This document shows, piece after piece, positions 11,016 through 26,000 of a stretch of DNA of 64,000 nucleotides (position 1 is the first letter of the stretch; the number at the start of each line of letters is the position of its first letter). A program made the translations under genes and the position numbers. Origin of the DNA: Salvator merianae (taxonomy: Eukaryota; Chordata; Lepidosauria; Squamata; Teiidae); the NCBI GenBank assembly GCA_003586115.2, contig QVOM02000034.1, forward strand, positions 10,692,073 through 10,756,072, given 5' to 3'. The notes under the pieces were generated by a model. The model did not search any database, was not told the origin of the DNA, and was given only the letters and a program-made list of their open reading frames with translations.

Positions 11016-14000
11016 CTGAAATTAAGAAGCATGTTGTTTACTTCAGCAGATGGTCACCCACTTTTGTATGCTATTACCAAACCAAAGTTACTTTTTATAA
11101 ATAAAAATATAAATTACAATACACAAACCCATCCTAGCAATAAAGCAAAATTTAAGCAAACAGCAGAGCAGTATTTGTTTTTTTTAAAAAAGACACCATG
11201 GCAGCAGTCACACTGCAACAAAGTGGTTCATTTTAGGGGTACAAGGGACACTCAGTGCAATTTTGGCGAGATCACATATTTATGATTTAATGCTTATTGA
11301 AATAGTCTTTCTTTGTCCACATGTTTCAGTCTCCCTGATCTCAGTCCAGTGACAGCCTACCTTTTTCTCTCCACCCCTCCCATTCTTCCCCTCCCCTTTC
11401 CCTCTGTGATTGGCTGCAGTTATCACATTTTGGTTTCCTTGGGGATTGTATAGCTCTGTCACCACCCTCCCCACTCTTGCCTCTTTCCCCCTTTCTTTTT
11501 GTTGTTACAACTAACTTCAGCACGTTCCTAGGCTGGTGTGTGTTGTGCTGGCATGAATGCCAGGACCAGGGAACTAGGATGTGCTCTTTTAGTGCATAAT
11601 TCAGGGTACAGGTTATAATGGATGAGTGATTTTTGGGGTGGGACTGCACTTGCAGCATATATAGGCACCAGCAGGTTTCTTTGGACTCCTTGCCTTGTTT
11701 TGCTGTCTTTCTTTTTTTAAAAAGCCAGATGTGCACAAATCCGCACTTCTACCTTGCTGGAGTTTATCAGGACACAGTTTTAGGACAAGTGAAGTGGTGA
11801 GCTTAGCTCCAACCCCTGGGCAGCACATAGTGTGGTGATAGGGGCACTTGTGGTGTCTGCAGCTGTTTCACCCCGACCTTCTTCCCTTTTTTAAAGCCAG
11901 AAGTGCAGAAATTTTAGCTAAAATGGGGCAGGGCTATGCTAGCTGAAGAGCCTGCCACTGCTGTAGACAGCAGGGTCTTGACAGTGCTGGAGCTTAAGTA
12001 AGTTTGCGCTCAGAGCAGTGTTCCCCTCCACCCCAGCCTGGGTGATGAAACACACAGCAGTTACTAAGACAGCAAAGAAGGTGCAGGATCCTACTGGGCA
12101 GAGGAGCCCCCACCCTGTGGCAGATGAGGCAGAACCACAGAATGGAATTTTCACAATTCTGCCAACAACAACAAAAAAAGGAGGTGAAAGAAAGCTGCTG
12201 GAGTCCTGTTTATGCTGCTAGTACAATCTTATTCTATCCCACCCACAAATGACAATGACAATGTCTCTCAAGGATCCCCACAAGGTCAGGCATTGGCCAA
12301 AAGCAAAGGGAAAGCCTCCCTCTGCCCCAAAAGTCCAGATACTGCCCCCAATGGACAATCAAACCTTGCAAATTTAAACAGACTAATGAGCTGACACGAT
12401 CACAGTGCTGGAATAACCCGAATACAGGATAGTTCAAACTGCAGGGAGATAGTCCAGAGAAGAAACAGAAGTGCCTTTTTGAGTGTGATCCCCCAGAACT
12501 GAAGAAGGTCTGAAAACAAATTAATCATGCGGATTAGTCTGTGCTAGTGTAGTACTTTACCATACAGCACAGACACTGTCTGCACTGAGTGGCCAAAAAC
12601 TGGACCTGAGGCCGGGCCCGATCTTTGCCATGGCAGCGACCAGGAAGTGTCTGGCTGCTGCCATGGCAACCAGCAGACTCGTGCAGCGTGCAGGCTCTTA
12701 AACCATAGGGTTGGTTCTGGCACTATGACTCTATAGCCCAAACGTTTGCTCCTGCAAAACTTTCTGCAGATGTTACAACTTATGGTGTAGTTAAGATTGG
12801 GTCCTGCCTGTCTAAATATTGTATACTGTATTTCTTAATAAATAGTTAACCTTAAGAGCAAAATCTCTATGTGTCTTATTGCTGCAGCTGAATCTTCACC
12901 ATGCTAAAGTGTGTTAGGGCTTCTAGCTAAACATAATCTGGGTAATCCGAAAAGACTGACATCCTGGCAAACAAGCACAAAGATCCCTACAGCCCTCTGG
13001 AGCCCTAAGCAGGAGAACGTCCAGCTGGGAAATTTAGTGACTGGTCCCACTTGTTTGTATTAAAAATAAATGGTTTCATGGAGAAGGAAAATGTGACATC
13101 CTAGAAGACTTAAAATACATGTCCCTAAAAAGCAGTGAAAAATATATTTCCAATAGAGAAACAGTTCTAGAAAGTGCTGAATTATTTAAAGGGGGGGAGG
13201 TTAATTTAATACCACTTCCATGAGGGACGCTTAAGTCAGTACATAGATTTCCCCACATCTGTGTTCAACATGTCCAATGTTTGAATCTGTTTGCATTCTT
13301 TGGAATACTCTGCCACCATTTTCTATGGCATGAAGAAAGCTCGGGACCAGGGGATGGGAAAATATGCAGCCTCTAGACGATTCAAACTTAATTGCTAATG
13401 TTTCTAGGAACCATAATTAGAATTAAAATTGGCTGCTTCGTGTGCTTTGCTGCATTAGGCGTAATCACAAGTTCAAACACGCCCCTTGTGAGAAACAGAA
13501 ATTGCTCCTTAAGGCCACTTGTGAGGAGTCTGTACTCTGGAAGTCTGGCTGAAATCCGTAACTTAACTCAGGTCTATGCCCCATTGTGGACTGCAGCTCT
13601 TCTCAAGAGTATAAGAGTAGATGACAAAAGTTTATTTTACAGAAGCATTAAGTGCAAGAAGAAGAAGAAGAACTTGGTTTTTATACCCCGCTTTTCTCGG
13701 CCGAAGCTGACTCAAAGCGGCTTACAAGGTTATTTTTCGCCCAAAGGCTTACATCTGTCTATCTTCCGCATCACACAATGTGATGCTCCCTATTTATCTA
13801 CTTGCAATTACTTGCTTTCGAACAGTTAGGTTGGCTGGAGCTAGAGGCCAGCAGAGGGTGCTCATCCCCTCTACACGGCAGACAGGGGCCTTGAACTCCG
13901 ATTCTTCTATTGAAAGATCAGTGCCTTAGCCTTCTGCGCCACCGTGCCTCTGTTGCAGCCCAATGCAATATCCTCTCTTTCGGTATTGATGTAGAATAAA

Positions 14001-17000
14001 CTTGCTCAGGTAATAACTCCTTTGTCAATTCCTTGGGGCAGTTAATATATTTATAATTAACAGGAAAGATTGTGGTTGTGTTCCCAGCTCCTTGCTAAGA
14101 CATGGTTGGGGATTTGCTCCGAATTGCCAGGGATGGCACTAGTGCCAGGGGATGCTGCCCTTAAGGGCAAAGCAGACGGTGTCCCAGCATACCCAGTAGC
14201 TCAATGCTGGAGCACCTTTCCCTTTTCTCCACCCTCTTTGTGTTGCCTTGCTCTCTGCCATTGCTGCCTACAGCACATTTCCTGACCATCCCTTGTTCAT
14301 GTATTTCATAAGTATTTTGGAGTTTTCTGTTTGTCTAGTTTCATAATGTATTGTTTTGTAATGTGCACATTATTTTGTACTTGCTGAATTAGTCTGCTGT
14401 TTGCAAAGGCAGTTTATAGATAAACAGATGATGACGACGACAATAATTCTTCTCCTTGTGCTCATTCACCTTTAACCAAAAATGCTTCGGAAAAGGATCC
14501 TCTGCGTGAGACCCATCCCGTTATAGAACTGTTATTTACCCTGGCCTTTGGCTGAGGGAACAGCATCCCCTCCCCATACAGGCACTGTCACTGTTTGAGT
14601 GAATCTATGTTATCTGCTTTTATAATGCTTTTATTGTGGCCCACTCTGAAACCTTCAGGTATAGGCTGGGATATAAATATAAATATAAATAAATAAATAG
14701 CATTTCACAAAGGAGGCTCTACAGTACTATTTTCAGACTAGTATGGACCACAGAGAGTCCATGTTTTTTTAAAAAAATTGCATGTAATGAAATGTGACTG
14801 CTGAGCAGTCTATGCACAAACAACATGCAATCTGTGTTTGACAAAGTGTGAACTTCAGGCACAGGGTGCATGGCCTTTGAACAAAAACTGTGCAGTGCGA
14901 ACAACACACACCAAATGTTGGCCTAATGTGACGAATGGACCTGGGATTCTGATTCGTTTTTCCCTGTCGTCTGTGACCAGGACTTCTGACTGAGATTTAT
15001 TAAGAGAAGCAAAGCACAATATTTGTTCTGACATCACTCTTGGTGGTTCTGCCAGGTCCCTGGGGTCATGGACCTGTTTGCCAGAAAGGGGCGCTCCTTG
15101 CTCAGCAGCGTCTCTTGCCTACCCATTGCGTGTGCAACCTCTTCCTGATCCCTGCAGCCCGGACAGCTGATGTGAACTTGCTTATCATTCCATCAGCCAT
15201 CCCGTGCATATTCACTTCCTGCCCTAAGGCTGTCCACTGTTTGCATGATTCTTGATCTCTGCCATCTAACACGCGCTCACTCCCCCACCCGCAAAAGTCT
15301 GATGCTTGCTCTTGCTTCCTCTGTGGCCCAGAAACTATGCACTTACATCCAAGGCCCATGGGGAGTTGTACAGTGATTTATGGTGTGCTGTGCTTGTGCT
15401 TCTACTTGAATTATTGTAAAACTGTTGTCCTTTTTGTGCCTCTTTATGCTGCTTGTACTAGGTGAGCACTGAAGCGCAGGCATTTGGTCAGCATGCACCA
15501 GCATGTTACTTATTCACATTAATCCATTGAGCTGGCTTATTTTGATCTCTAAACACATTCAGTTGTTCTTGTTGGGAACCACCGAGTCATGTCTGACTCC
15601 TGCTTACCTGCACGGGCACCTCACTGGGCACCTCTGTGCAGTTTTCTTGGCAGAGATGCAGAACTGGTTTTCCATCGCCTATTTCTAGGGAGAGGCTGAG
15701 GATCGAACCGATAACCCTCTGCAATTTGCTCTTCCACTGAGCTATAGCCACTGCCAAACAGATTCGGTACCATCTATTAACTTTTTTTGATACTAAGGCC
15801 TTTTCATTATGCAGGGAGATAATACATTTTAAGAACACACACACAAAGCATAATGTGAGAAAGATGCTTTCCCCCTTCTTTTAGTTACGATAAAGGGATC
15901 AGGCTAATGAGTAATTAACTTGGGCTCTGGCACTGGGTGCGTCAAGCGGGCAAAGGTTGAATCTGCTTCTTGGCCTTGGCTGCTGCTTTCTTTGGCTCAA
16001 GTGTCTCCACAATGCAGTCAAAAGAGCTCCTACACATCACTTTAACATCTGGGGATTTATCCACTGGAGAATGACACAGTGAGAAAGCAATGTTTCTGGT
16101 TTGTTCTGTTGCCAGAGCCGTTTGCTTTGTTCCTCCGCCAAGACTGTGAAATGTTTGCAATATCTAAGCACAGTATTTCCTTTGAATTGATTGCCTCTTC
16201 TTTCTTTTCTTTTTTCATGGCCACACGTCCCACCCATAGAGCTGAACAATGGAAATAGTCATGTTCTTGTGCTTCCATGCTGCATGACTTGAAAGGTGGT
16301 TAAGTATTCATTGACTAATCCATCCAGAGGAATGAATACACAACTCTTCATTTGAATGGGAGAAAACACACTATACTTTCAAACCATGGGGTGAGTGGGT
16401 TCAATGCATTAAAATATGGTCCTCTGACTACTTTCTAAGCTAACTTTTCTCTTGATGGGAATGCCAAAGTCAGCATTTAGGGCAGGCTGAAGGCCTTTTT
16501 GCATTTTCCATCTTGGAATGTTCCCATCAAACATTCCAAGATGGAACAGTCCTTGCAGTGTGGTGGCCATCCACACTGAGAGGGCTAGAACATCCCAGAA
16601 ATGGCATTCAGAATTCAAAGTGCAAATGCTGGATGCTTGCCATGACAACAGCTGGGGGAACGTCCGGCCACTGCCATGGTGACTGGGGACGCACTGTGCA
16701 ACTGTGCAGCCGTGCTGCACAGAGTTCACACCTGGAAATAGGTCCAAATGCTGCATATCAGGAGCAGTCCAGCTGCTTCTGGTACAGCTGTGGAGCACAT
16801 TTTTGTGCTCCACAGCTAGTAGCAATCAGCAGCAGCTACAGCCAGTCCCCAATCGCTAGGGCCTCCATGTAGTTCGCACACACTTCATTAGTGAGCATGC
16901 AGATGCTCACTAGTGAAAAGTGCAAGCAGGCCCTTTGTCCCAGACCTTCTTTCAGGTCTGACGGAGAGGAGCATGTCCATTTGTTGAGTAAGGAGGAGTA

Positions 17001-20000
17001 AAATAGCAGCTTTCTGTTCTACTGCCTCCATGGTTGAGCCTGCTGATGCATTTTTGCGCTGGTGCAAAGGGGATTTTCCATTTTAATCTCTTCCCCCATT
17101 CCCCTATCTCTTTCAGACAGACTAAAGGTAACTGAGAGACAAAATATGGAATAAGAGGCATGGGCCATTCCCTGTGTTCAAAGACCTGGAGGGGCTGCCG
17201 AGAAGAAAGGTACGTGTTCCTTGTGTGTTGGTGGCAGGGTCACCAGCAGTGAGTGGGAGAGAGAACTGTTAGAACTCTGTCTCCTGCTCTGCCATTCAAG
17301 TGCCATAAGGGGTGCTTGGTGATGGCATGGCGGTGGGACACGTATGGGTCCATAAGAGGGAGCAGAGTCGTGTGGACTCTGTTCCCTTATAGCTCATGCA
17401 TGGTGCCATAAAAGTGTCATGCAGATCCTGCCTGGTTTCAGTAAACTGTTTTTGTTTTGTTGCTTGTTTTTGAGTCGACACGTTATTCTCAAAGTCACCT
17501 GGAAACCTGTGTTTAAGCAGAAATAACTGTTCACCACCATCCTTTATTTGCTATTTTGAATCCTCGTCTGAACCACAATAAATGCTTAAAAACAAATCAA
17601 GAGGACTCTTCAAGAGCGTACTTTACTGCACCCTGCCAGATGTTGCTGAAAGATACTTCTCAATATTCAACATCTGGAGGGATTTAGTTCAGAACCTCTA
17701 CTCTTGAGCTAGATGTAGCAGATCACTTGTGCCCTCTCCCACTATTTTTGGTTTTGTATGGTTGGTTAAAGCTTTACTAAAATGACCCACAGAAAATAGC
17801 CTGTTTGCCTGAAACATGAGATCATTCTCAATTCTGTCCTGCACTTTTAACACCCGAAGATATGAGAAAACTAATTTAGAGAGAGAGAGAGAGACTTTAT
17901 TTTGTGACAGGACCAGTAGACACTGGCCAGTATGTCAGACTAACCAGCTTACTAGGAGTCTCCATTCCGCATTCTGGTGTGCCTCCCCTGTGAGTCAGCC
18001 CCTTCCAGGACTTCTCTTAGACTACACCAGCATGTGGAAAGGGGGCTTCTAATACACTCACTATCTGATATACCGGCCAGTGTAGGATCATCCTAAGACC
18101 TTCATTCATCAGGATATCCAAACGCTACTTCTTGTCTTGAGTAAACCTTTAAACAAATTCTCGAGATTTTGGTATCATTTTCTTTGACTTTTTTTTTTTT
18201 TTTTGTTAAAGAGTACCACTGGAAAACAACTGATTAGGAATCTTTATGTAACCAACATTTCTTTGAAAAAAATTGTGCTGCCATTTAAAATTACATTGCT
18301 GTTGTCTAACCTTAATATACGTTTCTACTGGAGTCACAGGTCGAATTTGTAAGTGTTCTGGAAGTGGGATCTTAGGCTTAGCAACTTGTTTTTTTTCATC
18401 TTTTAGCAGCTAAAAATAGAAGAACAAAGTAATAAAATGAATTGGCACTTCAGACTGAGCTGTGCATTGCGATAACATTGTAATAGCTCATATCTATCTA
18501 GATAGTTATGCTGTTCCCATCATCGCAGTAGCTGACGACCTTGTACCCAGCATTTGATACAAAACTATTTATTACACAGCTTTGGATGCTTTTGAAATCC
18601 ACCTGTCATACAGAAAATTAATACTCATTTTAACACTAAGAAAAGAATCTGAAGGACTGAGAAACACTTTTAACTTATGCCAATGGCCCTTTCCATGCTG
18701 GCCCTGTATCCCGGTCCAGTGCAGCCCAAACAATGAATGGTTCACATGCTGATCGGGATACTTGAGTTCACATCTCCTAGTGGAGCAGTCTGTTTGCACT
18801 GGAACAGGCCACAGAGTGGAACAGGTGTCAAAACGGTGTCATGTCCTGTTCCACTGGTAGACCTGTTAAAAGCGGTCCACCACTGATGGTATATTGGTCC
18901 ACGAAGGGCTGCCCTGTGGGCCAGTATACTAAATCTGGCACCTTTTTGGCCAGGCACCTGGACGCATCACAAGAAATGTGCCACCCCTGGGCATCTGGCT
19001 GGGAACTTCAAAGCCTAGGCTACAGGCTTTGATGGCAGCAACCTTGAAGGCCAGGAACTGGATCGAGCTGTCTGGAGTGGGTTATCTGTAGCCCATATAC
19101 TATGCCAAAAGGGCCGATGTAAGTAAGACACTTTCTGCACTGGGTCTTATTCCAGAATATATCCCACAATAAAGGCCTCTGTAGTCTGCATTAGCAGGCA
19201 GACAGCATAACCCTATTCTGGGATATATCCTCGAATGAAGCCCTGTGCAGAAAGGGCCTAAAGGACTAAAGAAAAAATCAACTAATTTACAATAGTGAGA
19301 GTAAGTGAACCAGAAAGCTTAATACAATATTAAGTTTAAGCACAGTAGTTCCAGAAAGCAAGAACATCACTGTGTCCATGTTAATGATGCATATGCATGT
19401 GTAATCTTTTTGAATCTAATGCATCAGATTGTGGCAGCTCCCAGAAACCTTGGCCTCAAGTCTATACTAATTTGCCAAGGATATTTTACTGCCTGAGGCA
19501 AAGATACTCTTCCACAATTCATGCACAAAACCCAGATTGACTGGCAGCTGAATCTATCATCAGCCACATAGATATAGGTTACCACCCTGGTCAGACTTTG
19601 TTGCCACGTGACACGCTGATTCCATGTTGGGAGGAAGCACGTGAATTGAACACACACCACTGCATGCTGCTTCCTTGCTCTTTATGTAAAGCTCTTTACG
19701 TAAACAGCATGCAGTGATCACAGCCGGACATTCATTTGCAAAAATGTTGCTCAGTTTGGGTTTCATGGTCAAATCACGTGATCATGGTTTGGCCATATGA
19801 AAAAGAAGGCTGCACATTTTGAACATGATCTCAGTTGCAGGACCAGGGAGTAAGCCTGATAGCAATCTGTACTGGAACCTCAGCTCTGTCCCCTCAACAC
19901 TTTGCATCTGTTCCTTTGCCTGGTGTGCAGTCAAACAAATGCTGAAACGCAGCAATGGCAACCTGGTTCCTCAGCTTAGGAGCGCAACATGTGCCATGTC

Positions 20001-23000
20001 TCTTGGAATGCCAGACATGAGGTGTTGCTCTTTCTTTTTGGCTTGCAGTGCCTCCTGCAATACACTGGTAGAAGACAGAAACTAAGCCATCTGTTCTTCT
20101 CAGGTGTGAAATGCACACGTGGAAATTATTGCCATTTCTAAGTATAGGACAAGAGTGTCAGTCCAATCTGTATTGACAGCAATGAAATTCAGCTCCAGTT
20201 CGCTCCAGATGTTTCTGCCACGTATTTTCTTACTACGATGTCTAGAACACATTGTAGTGGTTGTATAACAAAATAGATCAAAGGCGGCATGTGTGTGTGT
20301 GTTGAGTAGTGCTGTGAAAGTGGGAAACTGATGGTGATGTTCTTGGTGAGCCTTTCAGATTGTGCCAGATGTGTGTCCAGAATGCTGGATCAAGAGACCA
20401 CTGCTTCTCCAGGACCACTCCAAGCTGTGAGAGCTGTACACGAGAGTGCTCCAGAAAAAGGCCACTTTCAAGTCAACTCCCAAGTTTCTTGGACTGGGTT
20501 CTATTTCAGTTCCCACCATGCAGACAGGTGGCAGTGATGTGGTGCCCTGGAATCTAGCAACATTGTCCCCGGCTCCCAAAATGGCTTAATTCTGGAGTTG
20601 TTTCTAAGCACACTAAGCTCTCCCTGTCTGCAACTTTCATTCCCCCCAAGGCAGCCTGGGACTAGCTGCTGTAACTGGATGGTCACTGACATGCTCTGCC
20701 TTGCCTCTCTCTGTCCCTTGCCTGAATTGCCCATTTTGGGCCAAAAGCAGTCTCTGCAGAAGTGGGGTGCTAACGCAGCAAGAAGAAAATAGGTAATTGG
20801 TTTTATTGTGTTTAAGAGATGTCACACTTTCTTTTGAATATAATTGGTCAACCATATATGAATATGTAAGTATGTAACCAGAATATTTGGCCAAATTCAC
20901 ACTTACCTGGCTAGAATAGTCTCTGAAAACTATTACAGGTGGTTCACTTCAGGGATGGTTGGGGCCATCTGCACACTGAGTGCTAGAACTGGTCTGTTCC
21001 TGTCCAGCTACTCTAACAGTGTGGACAGCAGGCCTTCCTGTTGCTGACATGACAGCAGACATCCCTTGCCACAATCCCAACCACCCCTTGCCACAATTAG
21101 GTGAGGGGACATTGTATTGGGTGCATGAGGGAGGGGCAAGCTCTGAAGGTCCAAACCTAAAGGTGCCTCACCTTGCAACTCTGGAAATGTTGGCCCTTTC
21201 TGCACTTGAATGTATTCCAGATTATATCTCAGAATAGGGAGCTGCCATCTGCATGCTAGTGCAAACTATGGTAGACCCTGGGCAAGACCTTTCATAGTTT
21301 GCACTAGCATGTGCGTAGCAAGTCCCTATTCTGGGATATAATCCACAATAAGGCCAAGTGCAGAAAGGGGCGTTGTGGATGCAACATTCTTGCTGTTGTG
21401 GGAATGCTTGTAGACAGTTTTTAAGCTGTCCACAGTAGGAACGTTCTGAGGAGGGCTTGGACAATGTCCAGGCAGCTGTGATGGTGTCCAGATGCAAACG
21501 CGGCATTCCAGCAGTCAGCATGGGGCGTTTCAAGAGGTAAGTGTGGAAAGTCCCTCTTTGTCTATTCATGTCTTCCCTTCTTGTATAACTGTGCATACAA
21601 GAGTCATGTAGCCTGACTCAACTATCTCCTTGTTGAGTATGTACTTCTTGTGCACAAGAATAAAACAGCTGTTTTTACATTGGTCATTAAATTCGTTTTT
21701 GGAGTGGATTTCTTCCACCACAACATGGTGGAAGAAGAGCATGGTGACTGTGTGGATGCCGCTCATCAAATGCAATGAGAGGGCAGTGTCGTGTGGCTCC
21801 TGTAGCCTCATAGCACATTTATAGTGCTGTAAAGGTGCTATGTGGATCCTGCCTGAGTTTTCCAGTGAGCTGGGACCTGACTACGTGCTTTTACCAGAAT
21901 CATCTTACCCACCTTAGGTACTCTTGGGGCTTAAAGGAAGGATATACAGTAAATCCATGTTAACAATTTCTTCACGAGCCCATATGGAAGCATGAATAAG
22001 AACTGAAGCAGTACAGTCCCCCATGAATGCATGCTATGCAGAAGTAATTTTACCTCTTCAACCGGTGTCATCAGAAATCCCCATCGCTTGGGCCACCTTC
22101 TTGCAGCTTCTTGTTCTTTTTCAACATGATCCTTCCTGATGCAAACACAAAGATACACCATAGATGCTTACTGAAATAATCTAACAAAAGACTTCTGACC
22201 CCTGCTAAAGGAAAACCACTGATACGTCACTTAGCATTTCTTCAAGTTGATCTTAAAGATCACAGAATTGGAAGGGACGATGAGGCTATGACACTTAATT
22301 TGGGCATCTGAAGTGAGCAAATCAAGGGATGGAAAAGAATATTATGCTCGGCAAGGTTAAAGAAAGCAGGAGAAGAGGTAGATGATGGACAAGATGGATG
22401 GACAGGATCAAACAGACGGGATCAAACAGAGACCCTTGGAAGAGTCATAATTTATTACGAGAGACAAGCATTTGTCTGTACCAGCACCAGGAGTCAAACC
22501 TGATTTGACAGCACCTCACCACAACAGCTATAAATTAGGCTATAAACCCACCCCCTTGCTCCATGCAGCAACCCAAGTCAAAGCATTTCCAAATGATGGT
22601 TGTGAGGCAGAAGCTATAACTTGTCTAAGCACTTGATCCCATAAGAACATAAGAGGAGTCCTGCTGGATTAGGCCACAGCTCATCTAATCCAGCATCCTG
22701 TCTCACACAGTGGTCCACCAATTATGTCTAGGCAATCTCAAACAGAAGTCAAAACCTTCACCTGCTCTTCACTCCCTGCAAATGGCCTTCAAATGCATCC
22801 TGCTTGTCTCTCCACCCTGGAGGCAGTACCTAGGCATCCATTCTAGTAGCCATTGATCCCACTGTTAAGCTTCCCTTATACTAAGGATTCTGCTCCCCCG
22901 CAACACTTAGCTAGATTTGCCTTGCCATTTAAGCCCATTTTTCTATGCCTAGCATTTTGGAGCTGACAAAGAACAGGTCATCTCAGATAGCGGAGAAAAT

Positions 23001-26000
23001 CTTTGACCATCCAATGTAATTTATGCTTTATATAGAAAGGGTTCTTAGGAAAGAAGTATCATGTATGAGAAGAATAAAGACCCAATCGTAAGATTTAAAG
23101 GCAGGATCTACAGGGCAGTGGAGGCTGCCATAAAGTACACTGAGAAGAATGCTACAAATGCAGCAATCTTCCTAAAGGGGTGGATGGTTATTTGTGTGCC
23201 TGCCACTGCCCTGGGTGCACAAACATCTGAGATGGGGAACTTATGTTCCCTGGCTTCAATATTTCTGAATATAGAAAATGGTTCTAGAAGTCAATTATTT
23301 TTGTGTGTGCAGGAAAACAGGACCCATCTATCTGCCCCAAAGAAGGTAGTATGGGTAAGTCTGCACCCTTGGAGGTGGTGGCAGTGGGGTAGAAGATCAG
23401 GGGAAATTGTGGTCACAGTGCTTTCTCTTGTTCTACCTTTATAGTGCTCTTAAGAGTGCTTATGTTGGGCTGCTTGGTGAGTGTGGGTTGTGTGGGCCTG
23501 TGCTTATCCAATACACCCATGGTGCCATTTGAGTGCCATTTGGATCCTCCAGGTGGATCCTCCCAAAGGAAGAGACTATAGCTCAGTAGAAGACTAAGTG
23601 GTTTACATGCTGAAGATTCCAAGTTAAGGTCCTCATACAGTCAGATAGAAAAAAAGGATCTGGTATCAGGTGTTTGCAAACATCTCCAATTGAGAAACCT
23701 CCACTTGACCATCACTGACAGACAGTGGGCTAGATGGACAAATTGGCTGATGTGATCAGAATCCCTAAAAGGTGAAGAGGACACTGGCCATTTGCTGCAC
23801 AGGCCATAGAAGAGTTAGTTCAAAAAAGGGAACTTTTTCAAACATTGAACATGATATAAGGCTATTTCTTAAGTTTCTGCTTTGTCTCATGTATGATGTT
23901 GGGTACCACTGAGTAATGGCTGACTCCAGGTTGACTGCATGGACTGACTGATCATGCAGTTTTCTTGGCAGAGCTACAGAAGTGGTTTGCCATTGTCTAC
24001 TTCCTTGGAGAGTGTAGGGATTGAACTGACAACCCTCTGCTTTCCAAACAGTTTGCTTTACCAATGAGCTTCAGCCGCTTTCCCATCTCATGTATAGCAA
24101 TATTTAAATATAAAAACAGCTTGAGGCTAAAATGAAAGAGAAAGAAGATGGAAGAAGTAATCTAAAGTTGTCAACCAGTATGCATAAAGGGTAGTTTGGT
24201 AGTGTGGTGGTGGGGTAGTAGTTATTGTTTTTTTATGGTTGGTTTCTTTTTCAAAATATATTCTTTTTTGGGGGAGCACTATTTCTTTTTGTTGTTGTTA
24301 TAATCTGTTATTTATCTTTTTTTAACAATTAAAAATTTAATAAAAAAATAAAAAAAACACAAAAAAACAGCTTGCGGCTTATATGTATTTTACTTATTAA
24401 TACATTTTTTAGTCATAGGATCTTTCCTGTTACAGATTGGAGAGAATACCCATAAGAACAGAACAGCTCTGATTCTGTTCTAGTTGCACATCCCATCTTC
24501 ATCAGATGCATTCATAAAATTCAGTAGCAATGGAACAGTGTTCAACTGGACAACCACAAGTACTGCTATTCTGGACTAGAAATCTGACCCCTAATTCCTG
24601 CCTTGCCCATCAGCTTCATAGAGTGACCCTTGGTTCTAGTGATGTGCAATAGAGAAACTAATTTTTCTCTATCCATCTTTCCCACACATGCATGGTTTTG
24701 TATACTTCAGTCAGTTCAAATCTTAAATGCCATCTTTTAAGGCTGAAGAGGATGAGACATTGCAGCTGGATTTTATAAGGGAGGTATTCCAGCCTCTTGA
24801 TCATTCCGGTTGCCCTTTTCTGTACTTTTTCTAATTCCACAATGTCCTTTCTGTGGTGCGGTGACCAAAATTATACAAAATATTCCAAATGTGATCTCAC
24901 CATAGATTTACAGAGGCACAATGATGCTTGTGGACTTATTTTCCATTTCCTTCCTAATTGCTCTAGCTTTGAATTTGCTTTTTTCACTGCTGCTGCACAC
25001 TGGGTTGGCACCTTCATTGAATTGTCCAACAGAACTCCAAGAAACTTTTCCTGGTCCGTCACAGAAAGCTCACCCCCCATCAGTTTATAGTGTAATTGAG
25101 ATTCTTTGCACCAATGTATATTACTTTACCTTAGGGGACTCCATTTCTCACCTCTCTCCACTCTGAGAACTGTCCATTTATTATTATTCTCTGTTTCTTG
25201 CCCTTTAGCCAGTTACCAATCCAAGACAGGGCCTGTTCTTTTATTGAAGAGCCTTTGATGAGGAACTTTGTCAAAAGCCTTCTGAAAGCCCAGATAGACA
25301 ATGCCAACTGGATTGTCTTGATCCACATGTTTATTAAAACTCTCAAAGAATTCTAGCAAGTTAGTAAGGCATGATTTACCTTTGCAGAGGCCATGCTGAT
25401 TTTCTTTCAGCAGTGCTTGCTCCTCTATGTGTATACTAATTTTATCTTTCTAAGTATGGTTTACATTACTTTGAACTGATGTTAAGCTGACTGGTCTGTA
25501 ATTTCCTGGATCACCCCTGGATCCTTTTTTGAAAACTGGCATTATATTTGCTACTCCCTTGCCTTCAGGCAAATCTATATTACATATTTTGGCTAGAAGA
25601 TCAACAATTTCTCATTTGAGTTCTTTAATAACTCTTGGATAAATTCCAGCCCCAATGACTTGTTATCATTTAGCCTATTAAGACATACGAGGACCTCCTT
25701 CCTGGTTGGACCATTTGATGGAAGTCAGAGCTATCAAACATTATTAGTCCTGATGGCAGTGTGACTGACTTTGGTGAGAGGATGCGGTATGCCTTTGAAG
25801 GGCAGGCGCTGAGAGAGTGCAAACACAGCAAGCTGTGTATTCAGGTCCTGCTAGTGAGTTGCCTTGCACAGCTGGTTGTTTACTTTGAGAACTGACAACT
25901 GAACTAGATGGGTCATGAGTTTGATCCGGAGGAGCATGTTTTATGTTCTTATATCTGGAGTCTACAATTCTCGCTCCACAGGGATACCATGTAATTCTGT

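Larger units (their letters stand above)
11016..18310 (-). other. CIMIP1 intron 3
   Basis: A 7.3-kb intron from GT at 18310 to AG at 11016. It carries a MITE fragment (12540-12700), a tRNA-like SINE (13650-13958), LINE tails (14335-14452, 14620-14700), a second SINE (15528-15767), MITE copy D (16490-16933) and other repeat fragments. The parts 11100-12540, 12760-13640 and 14710-15520 show no recognised element. Confidence 0.85.
18410..22053 (-). other. CIMIP1 intron 2
   Basis: A 3.6-kb intron between exons 2 and 3. It contains MITEs at 18684-19258 and 21192-21370 and a MITE fragment at 21690-21865. The stretch 19262-21190 has no recognised element beyond a short GT run near 20289. Confidence 0.85.

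Noticed and set aside
15720..15760. A functional tRNA gene at the A-box/B-box pair
   Set aside because: The promoter boxes belong to a SINE: a SINE body follows and the sequence cannot form a full cloverleaf.
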